A stretch of 64,000 nucleotides of DNA from Onchidella celtica. Lineage: Eukaryota > Mollusca > Gastropoda > Systellommatophora > Onchidiidae. Shown in pieces: positions 50,601 through 60,923 of this stretch. Each line of letters starts with the position of its first letter. Within the stretch, counting starts at the first letter, position 1. The translations under genes and the position numbers were made by a program. The stretch is taken from contig OZ007582.1 in NCBI GenBank assembly GCA_963931925.1, positions 20,852,792-20,916,791 of the forward strand, written 5' to 3'. The notes beneath the pieces are model-generated. The model saw only the letters and a program-made list of their open reading frames with translations. It was not told the DNA's origin and made no database searches.

Positions 50601-53600
50601 TACTGCTCCCCCTTTGCGCGTTGACATCCTGCGCATCCCGTCAGCATCCGTCAAATGGCAATGATTTGCGCACGGGTTAGTTTGTTTGTTAGTGAACACA
50701 TCGCAGGAAGTGATAACGTCATGTGTAGGAAGTGGGCTATTATTAGAAACATACCTCAATATGTTATTGATCGTAAATTTCGGATCAAACGCTCTCGTGA
50801 ATTTAGTCTTTAATTATAACCGCATTTACCGATTAACTCAGAAATAACAAACGGTTTTGTTTGTGTATAGCGATAGGAACAATGTTCGCTATCCCATAAT
50901 TCTTTGTGCCAAATTTCAGTTCGGTGCGTTGTGTAGTTTCCGAGTCCATAGGACTATTAGGGGTTTTGCTATAGCTTTATTATATAGATTATATAGATAT
51001 GTCTGCTTGGCGTCACCGTTGTTCTGTTTTTTATTTGTTTACGGTAAACAATAAATTAACATGTATAAAGTTGACAATTACAGACATTTGTGAAGTTATT
51101 ATTACATAGCAAGAGCAGTGGCGGACTGGCCAGGTCGTCAGCTTGCCCAATGGCAAGTGGCCCCTGAGGAAGTGGCCCCCCTTAGACATTAGACAATAAT
51201 ATTTAAAATATAAATTATCAAAAAATATATAAATATTAGGAAAACATTATTAGCATGAAAATAATGAAAATATTATAAAAGTTCTATTATATCTTCAATT
51301 CTGTTACGAGGTTATGATAATTACTATTGTCTACAATATAAATATTAAAATGTCATGAGAAACTATTCTTTTTATATTTAGCTGGTTGTAAGGTCATTAC
51401 CATAGTTTACTTTGAAATATCTCCAGCTAGCTTCAAATATTACATTTTCTTTGAAGAACAATTTATGCGTTTTTTATCCTTAGAATATCAACATTTCTTC
51501 TTCGAAGAAGTGATTAAAAGATTCTAATTTCTTGTATATAAAATAACACATTATTTTTTTTTTTTTTAATTTTACTTATAAGACGAGATGCGTAACGTCT
51601 CAGAGACAAGAACAAAGTGATCAAAGTACGTAATATTTCGATAAAAAAGACGAAGTGTCATGCTGAGAACTTTATTTGTTTGTTAGTGAGTGTATCATAT
51701 CGTACGTTTTTTTTTTTTTTGGTATTGGTTTTGTTATGAAAGTCTAAGAACGTAATATTGAAAGCCGATAAGCGATAGGCTAGGCTACATTAGGTACATC
51801 ATGTAGGTGTTTTAGGTTAGCTTAGTGAGCCTACTAGACCTGTGCGCTAGAGAGCCCAAACTTGCTATAAATAGCAGAGGAGTATTGCTTTTGAAGTGGA
51901 TATATCTCATTGACGGCTAATTTACGACGAAAGTTTCATAGAAAAAAAGTGTCTTAGAACTGTCTGAAATATAAGGAAAACATACTTTCCATGCTGAATT
52001 CGAAAAAAAAAATGCGACTAGCTCTATGAGTTTAATAGCTTTAATTGGCTGTAAATAGCCAATTAGTATTGAATTTGAAATGGCTGTATCTCATTAGCGG
52101 CTAATTTCCGGCAGAAATGCCATAGAAGAAAAGTGTCTTAGAATTGTCTGGAATATTAGAAAAACATGTTTCATTGTCAGTTTCCGGCTGGGCCCTAAAG
52201 TAAAAAAATTACCCTATATGATAACCTTAAAGTCATCTGCGCACTATCAGTTATTCAATACAAGTCCAATGTGAGAGGACATTTTCAAAGCTGAAGATCA
52301 TTAAGACAAGGTTAAGAAATTCGCTGTCTGAGGAGAACTTGGAATCATAGCCTACATGTTGCTGTCCATTGAAAGAAATTGCTAGATGAATTGGATGCAG
52401 AAACAATTATTGACAGATTCGCACAAACATTTAGTGAACTCAAACGAATGCTCTTAATATAGTAGACTGCTTGATCTTAATATAGTGGACTGCTTGAAAT
52501 ATACTTTCATACTTTTGAACTATCAGTTAATGTGTATAATGTGCAGTACAACTTACAGGTAAACTATTTGAATTCTAATTACATCTCTCTGTTTCCACTT
52601 ACATATTTTTTGAAAATTTAATTTATTAATTTTAAAAATTAAATGATAGAGTTGTATTGGTGGGTGGGCCCCCTTTGTCTCTTGGCAACCAATATTTTTA
52701 GACCCAGTCCGCCATTGGACAAGAGTAATGTACTTGCATACCTATTATGTCGTCCATGACACGTGGCCACTGATCGGTCCGGAATAATTATGGGGCCTAG
52801 CACTGGCCAAATTAAAAGACTGGCCACACCATTGTATGATTCGGATATATTTTTAAAATGCTTATCACTTCTTCTTCTTCTTTATCCATTTATTTAATAA
52901 TCTGTGCTGGATGAAAACACTAAAACTCTGGCAAAAGCCTGGTTTGTGCATTCTGAGGAGTGAAGGATTATTTTTCAAAGCGCTTATCCTTGTTGTGCCA
53001 AGGCAAGTTAATACGTTTTCCTTATAAAGTCATCTGCGCACTATCAGTTACTCAATACAAGTCCAATGTGAGAGGACATTTTCAAAGCTGAAGATCATTA
53101 AGACAAGGTTAAGAAATTCGCTGTCTGAGGAGAACTTGGAATCATACCATACCTGGCAAACTGCATGTCAGTGACTGGATGATAATCCCTGCAGCAGTTT
53201 AAGGTCATCTTTGAGCGGTTCACAACAAATCTAATAAAATCAGGCCGCCCGAAATCTACAAAAGAACACACTTTTCAAATGTCTTCTGGAATCTGTGAAG
53301 ACCACTAGATCGGTGGATGGCTCTCATCATTTTTCAGGGAACCGTCCCCACAGGCTCCACATTTTCTTTGACAGTTTAGCTGGTGTAAACGATTGCAAGA
53401 TACCTTTGCGGTTACTTTCACAACGTGACAATCGTCGCCTTGCATGCTGACGTGCTGCGTAGTGCATTAACGACAAGGGCGGTGGAGGCAGGGGATGCAA
53501 CGAGACTGCCTTTAATGACAAATGTTAAAAAGATAAAGTGCACCATGTTCTTCATAGGGTAACCAGAATCAAGTGATAGTGTTTGTCTGCCTTTTTACAA

Positions 53601-56600
53601 GCAACTTCCATGTCATAAGCATACAGAAATGACACGACTGCTCCTTAAAGGATTTATCAGCGGTAATAGAAAAGGATATAAACAAATTAAATTATGCTTA
53701 GGTACAGGGAAATTCCTCTGACCATGTCTCCTTCTCATTGTCCGTTTACCGAAGCCTCTGAGCATGCCGCTCTTTCATTGGTGGTTTACCCTAGCTACGT
53801 CACTGTTTGTGAATTATGGCAGCCCATCAACAAAATATCACGTCTTTTTATAAATACAGCGTGAACGGAATAAAAAAATTGTTGTTGAGGAAAGAAGAAG
53901 AAAGAAAGCTTGTAGGAGATTATTTATTTGACATTGAGTTTGCGAGTATTCACACTGAGAAGGGGGAAGGCTTTGAAGAGCAAGACATGGTCTGAACGAT
54001 TGAGACACGACCCGTTTCGAAGAGGAGATTGGATATCTCGTAGGTAAGGTCTTGGGCTATCTGAATTGACGATTCAGATTCTTACAGAAAAAGCGGTGAA
54101 AGCCGAGAAAGTCAGTTGTACTGCTGCCGGTGCCAAAAGAAACCAGCTGATTGACGAATAGGCTATTTGCGTCACTGAAGACTAGATCGTATTAAAAAAC
54201 TAGAGCTAGATCTAGACTATGCACATGCCAGATGACTATGGTAAGAACAGCCCTGGTGGAAATTATTAGCTTTGATGTTTGTTGACAAGCTTTGGTTTCC
54301 TACCTGTCTTGTAAACTGTAGATTTAATAGGTCTAGATCTAATGATAACGCTGCTGTAGTACTGTTCTTTGGTAATTACATTTCATTATGTGTCAAATGA
54401 CAAAACATTGCAAAACTGATTTGTTAATGCAAACCTTGGTGCACTTTTATTTTTTCATTTTGTTGAAATTAGAAAAATACAGAGTAATTGCATTTCTTTT
54501 CCTTATATTAAAAAAAAAAAAGAATTAAAACACGAAAAAAAAAAAAACTCGATTCACTGATTATTTAATACAGCATGATATTTTATATTTATCTAATTGA
54601 TTCATTAATGCAGTTTATTTTAAAATGGGCAAATTGTATCGGGAGTCATCTAATTTTTTTTTCTCTGCACCTGAGGGAGAAGACACAACACTGGTAGTTG
54701 AATAGTTTTTCTTTCCGCCTCAAGAGGAGGCGAAAAGTACATGAAAAGAAATTGGTTATGACAAGAACATAAATATGAGGAAAATAGGAGACAGCTAGCA
54801 TGACCGTGTGTAAACTAACTCATAGGTGTTTTTAGGATAAGCTCCTACTTTATACGTAACTAGGTGAGTTCCCGGCCCTGCCCGGGATAAATCGATTTAT
54901 TAGTTTCAGTTCTGGGTGATTATTATGGACCTGCTTCATTTTGCCTGTTCCTTGAGCTTTATTTCATTTTTGTTTGTTTGTTTTTAATTAGATACGTTTT
55001 ACTGCTCTCCCTTTGCGCGTTGACGTCTTGCGCGTCCCGCCAGCATCCGTCAAATGGCTATGATTTGCGCACGGGTTAGATTGTTTGCACATCGCAGGAA
55101 GTGATAACGCCGTTAATGGAAATGAAATATTATAATAATTTCCTTGGCATATTGAAAACACAAACCTGTACTTTTGGCCCCGCAGCGTCAATCTCCCAAT
55201 TCCAGACCTTTTCTTTTTCCTAGTCTAGGCACGTTGAGAACACACAAAGTTTCATAATTGATAGTCTTAGAGCTGAATCTCATCATTCAAATCAGTCCTA
55301 ACCGGAAGTTGTTTTGTGAGTGTGATACAGTCTATACCGGAACCAATCTTAGTTACATTAATTTACCGAAAAAATAGACCGAACGCCAATGTGTCGCAAC
55401 TTAGAAACTAATACAAACATTCTGCGAGTTATTAATTTTTTATTTTTTTTTCTGTGCCGGCGACGACAGTCTATACTAAGCGTTGTATAAAACCTGAGAG
55501 CCACCGAATCAGCATTAACAGAGGAGTAGCGAAAGGCGCGCTGCAATTGTCGTAAGGTTTCACTTTTATTAATATAGATATACCAGCAAGTCCATGAAAT
55601 GGTTTGCATGGTTGTACCTCAGAAAAGAACTGATACATGGCATAAGGTTAGGTATTCCTCAGGTTGACATTTGCATAAGTATAATCTCCCACAATGGTTC
55701 ATCCCAATTATGCAGGGCTACATAATCAGTTGAATGAAGAAATGCATCTACAGAGAAGGATTAAGTGCATGTCATGTCAGATGTGCACTGCATGGAAGGA
55801 AACAATACAATGAGGCCATGGAAACTGATGTTTGGGCACAGAAAGGTGAATGGATATTATAAACTCCCCCCCCCCCCTTTTTTTAAAAATGTTTCATTGA
55901 TTGCTACTTAATCAAAGATATTTCCAGTACAGATACCTCTCTCCTGGGAATTTAAATGCTTTCTGGTGGCTGTGTAGCTCATACATTTTAGTCTCACATT
56001 AACAATCTGCACAGTAATTGCCTCTTGCTAGCAACCTTGTAAATAAATATCTTTAAAGTTTTTTTTTCCTATTTCTCCCCATTGTCTGATAAGAATGAAT
56101 CTAAAAGAAAATATGGGTGGTAATTATCTTATTTTTATATTCTGTCATTTATATCAGTATTACAGCCACAAGGAACTATACCTGACCTTATGTTTTCATT
56201 ATGGTTGGATCGCAACAAAAACGATAATATTTCTTCAGAATTGTGAAATGGCTATAAAGCCATTCCACGTTAATAATGGGCCATGCCGAAGTAGCTGTTG
56301 ATCAGCATTTTTGCTGCTGGAAGAAGAAATGTAGGTATGATTGAATCAAATGTAATGTGCAATATAAATTATATTTAACTATATTAGGCAGCGAGTTGTA
56401 GACACCTGAGTCTCGTACATGCTCAGTTCATAGCGACTAAAGAGCTGGAGAACGTTGGCTTACTTCCCCAATCAAAGAGATTATTCATCCCACCTATTCT
56501 AAATCCTCTAAATCCCAGCGGGCTTTCATTTCTCAGATGAAAAGAGATTATGTTGCAAATCAGGCGAATTTTAGAAGCCAAACCACATCTGAATATGGAC

Positions 56601-59107
56601 GCTTGAGTAGAAGCTGCTACCCTAGTCCCAACCTTAGTGAACCCTCACTATTTATATTGACAGATCCGGTCTTCCTCAGAGAGCAAGGTACAGTGGGCCG
56701 TTCACTCCCATCCTATCTGCAAAGCGGTTAATTCAAAACTAAATTCAACTAAATTCACGTTATTGTGTTACTCCTGTATTCATTAAAACATTAGGAAATC
56801 AAGCAGCAATGATCCCTCACTACTGGCAATTAAACATTAAGCAGTTGGCTTTGCCTTCACTTGTACATTTACTGTGCCCCCGTGCATGTACCCGATTTTA
56901 CTATTTATTTATTCGTACTATATTATTATGTAACCTCGTGATATCTGAAATTGGGGGAACTAGAAAAACTGAAATAAGAACCGCGCATTGTCATTTGTTT
57001 GATGTAATTGTTTGAAACAAGACTGGCTGGCATGACACAATTGTTCATCATAGTTTGCTGTATGCTTCAGTAGGCCTTTGAGGCATATCATGGTGCCGGG
57101 AGAAGGGGGGCCATAAATCTATATGGTTTAGGCATGTCATGAGACGAATCATTCTTTCTTTCACTATATTATGTCCACAAATAGTGCGCTTATAAATGCG
57201 GTGAGTACTACTCTTTTCACTCAATAAATGAAAGGGTTGTGGTGCAAGTTGTTGTATTACTGACACCGATGATAGGCGCGCAAGTCGATGAATTGGTTGG
57301 TCTCGGTTTTCTGTGTCTCGGGTGACATGTGTTTTAACTATGTGGCCAACATAATTATGTTATAGAAATAAACTTCAGAAGCGATTTTCTAAAAGCTTTG
57401 ATTCTGAGACTAAATTTTTAATATTGCCACATGTAGATGAAACTCTTTTATTGGGTATTAATAACTTCAAATACGTATGTTGTACTTTCCGTACCAAACT
57501 GTCTCGACAAGTCACATGTAAGTGCACTTCTGGCAAACTATTGCTTTACCACACAAATCCAGTGTACATATTTTGCGTTGATGTAAAGAATGTTTGCTGG
57601 GGAATTAGTACATTTCTTCACAACAGTTTCATGCAGAATTGGAAAGATTGCAACAGTGTAACAAGAAATAAAATCCGACCTGTATTTCCTGGTAAATTGT
57701 CGAGTAATTCAACAGTCCTTGTGGCTGTTTCAAGAGCTTGCACGCCGTTAGCTGTGGTGCCTATACTGACTCTCCGGCCTTCCTTAAACCTCCAGTTCAT
57801 CCTTCTCTCTTGGTACATCAAAATAATGTAAGCCCTTTGCTCGTCTAGTCAAGGACAGAGAGAAAATTACTGTGATAAGATTCTCGTATTCTAGAAAAAG
57901 CCCAAAATTAAACTATTCGGCAGCTTTTAGTGGAAGATTGGTATATTAACCAGTACCTTAAGAAAACGGCCCGACATTGTCACGCAGACACTACTCAGTA
58001 GCAACTGCAAAATTTGAATTAGCACACACATTAATGATCGACAAACTGCAACACAGATCATGCAGATTTTGTCTGGAATATCCAAGACTGTTCATACTGA
58101 CAATCATTTGAACCATCAAAATGTTTCATCAAGATTATGTTATTTCTGTTCAATATGAGATAAACGACGTTTGCAGCAAAATTACCAACTCATGTACAAC
58201 ATTCAGTAAAATCTGATCAGTAAGTACTGCTGGAATTGTGCTCCGGCCTAAAGGGTTTAGTTATATCTACATTCTGTTGGTATCATGACAGAAGATCTGA
58301 AAAGAAAGTTAAAACTGCAAATGACTATATCTATGAAATTACAAGCTTGTTGGAATTTTGTTCTGTTCATAACTTCAACACTACCGACTGTCATCCACCG
58401 TCTTTGATATTATTCTGCCACTGATGTTGCCTTAAAGGCAAGTGACAAGTTATCATCTGTATGAAGCCTTCTACGACTTGTCTTCGTGTGTAATAAACTA
58501 CATGTATTTGCCTATTGTGTCCTTCAGTTTTAAGTCAAAACGTCTGATTAGATCAAGAGCCAGGATAATAATATGTAAGTTAATGCTGAGAATTTCTTCT
58601 TATAGGCTTTTGGCATTCCACAGCACAAATAGACAGCGACTCCATAATGATTGGCATCATTCCAGACTTTTAACATTTCCCGTTTCCCAACAGTCATCTT
58701 TTTAATATCTCTGCTTCTTTGTAACATAGTGTAATAACTACTTGGATGCAGTTTACCATATAGCACATCTTGTCCATTCAATCTGTCTTTTGGCCACCCG
58801 CTGATGTACACAGCCTGGAAGGTGCTTTCTTCACGGCCCTGTGAAGTTTAAAGTCAGTATACAAGCCGCTCTCACCAAGAATGTAAATGCATCCTGTGTC
58901 ACAAGTTTTATCTTTTGTATTTAACAGTAAATGGAGATGATAATGATGACCTCGAACATCTCAAATGTTAAATTACAACACACAGTGTTATTTCACACCT
59001 TATCATAAAGATTTCAAATTATGGTTTATTATTTGCACCACTATTAAAATCACATTTTTGAAGTCCCTGACACGTTTTCCCATTCCACCTCCTGATTTTG
59101 GATGTTG

Positions 59108-59138
<31 letters not shown>

Positions 59139-60887
59139 AATTATTGCCACTTTGCTGTGAGGTCTTAATAATGTTAAATAAAATAAAAATAATAAGCGGA
59201 GAGGAAAAGTGCTGATTAGCATTATGTTATATTCAACTGGCACCAACATCATATTCATCGAAATATGAACCAAAACTACCTCTGTTGACTGGGGCTCGAC
59301 ATTCTCCCATGTTGCAACGATTACTGTAGCAACTTCAAAGCCGGCTAAATTGTGAAACTTTGTAATTTCACTTTCTGCTCTGTCCATAACCTTCTTCTTT
59401 TCGGGTGACACACGTTCATTGTCATGGTTGAAGAAAACAGAATCCCCACATTTCTCGTATAGCTGATAGTAGCTTTCACCTGACAAAGAAAAGGGTCACT
59501 TATACTGTTTTCATAACATTTATTTACGACCTGATTTTTTTTTTTATCCTGATCATAAGTAACTCTAGACATCTACATCAGATGAGGAAATTGTTTGGCA
59601 TAACATCTGCAATGAAAATAACTCTTCTAATTTTCTCCCTTTTGAACAGAGCTTGAATAAAATGAAGAACTGGTCAAACGCCACAGTCATTTTTTTTTAA
59701 TGCTCCCATGAAAATTAGTATGGAACAATGCTTTCTCTGAAAGTGCATGCTTACACTCTCAGGTGTACCTTACATAATTTAAATTCAGTCTAGGTTATCA
59801 GTCCCAAGAACATCAGTATCCCTGACAGCGCTGAAAATATGGGCGTGGCGATTGTCTGATTATGTCCCTCTTCAAGGAGCCAAACCATTATATGATTAAA
59901 ATATATCTCACGCCTTTCATTTCCTTAACCTAAACTACCGCAAGCATTAAGTTATAACGGTAAGACATAAAACAATAAAGATGAAAAGAGCCATACACCT
60001 GCACTGTTTGAAAGTGTGTAAAACTTGACTTGAGTTTTCAGTCATTAAAAACACATACTCCTAACTTTACATTCGACGTTTTGATGTGAGATTATTTCAT
60101 TTTACACTGAGCTTCTGGCTGTTGGCAAACAATAAGAATGATCAAATATCAAGATGGTTTTTTTTTTGCTTTTGTTTTTTTTAGCATCCCAGTAATTTGC
60201 AAAAAGAATCAATCTTCTCACTGCTAATTCTGTCTCAATTGGTTGAAAGTTTCTCACTGCTATTGTCATACATCTGTAATGAGGTCAAGAAAAACATGTT
60301 TGTTTTTCTGCTGACTTTTAACAGTTTAAACCTTTACTTTGAGTGATCCCTTCGCTTATTATAGCTGAGTACCTGTAGTTTTTTTTTTTTTGGTAAAACA
60401 TAAGTCGCCTGTGAACTAAGAAAGGCATTAATGCTGCATAGATAGCTTATAAGAAGAGATGCAACAACAAATGACACCAATTCAGACCGAAAGGAATACG
60501 AACAAAAGCCGAGATGCGTAGGGTTATCCCCAAAACTCAGCGATAGGACAGTACACAGTGTGCAGTGGTCTCACCGAAAATGTTCAGGAAGTGATGATGA
60601 CCATAATGCGCATGCGCAGTTTCAATGAAACCGTAAAATGGCAAACCATGACTCGAAACAGATCTAAATGATGCCGAAACAATGAAAAATGAAACGTAGA
60701 CGCCTGAACATTTCATAATTTCTAATATAGCCCATGTTAATTTGGCATTGATGATATGCTGTTGTGCAAAGTTTGAAGCCTGAGTGTAATGCGGTTCCTG
60801 AGCCTTAGGTGACCAAAGTTTCGAGTTACCAAAATAATTATATACTAGATGACCTACGGGGCATTGCCCGGAATAAACAATCATGTG

Positions 60888-60923
<36 letters not shown>

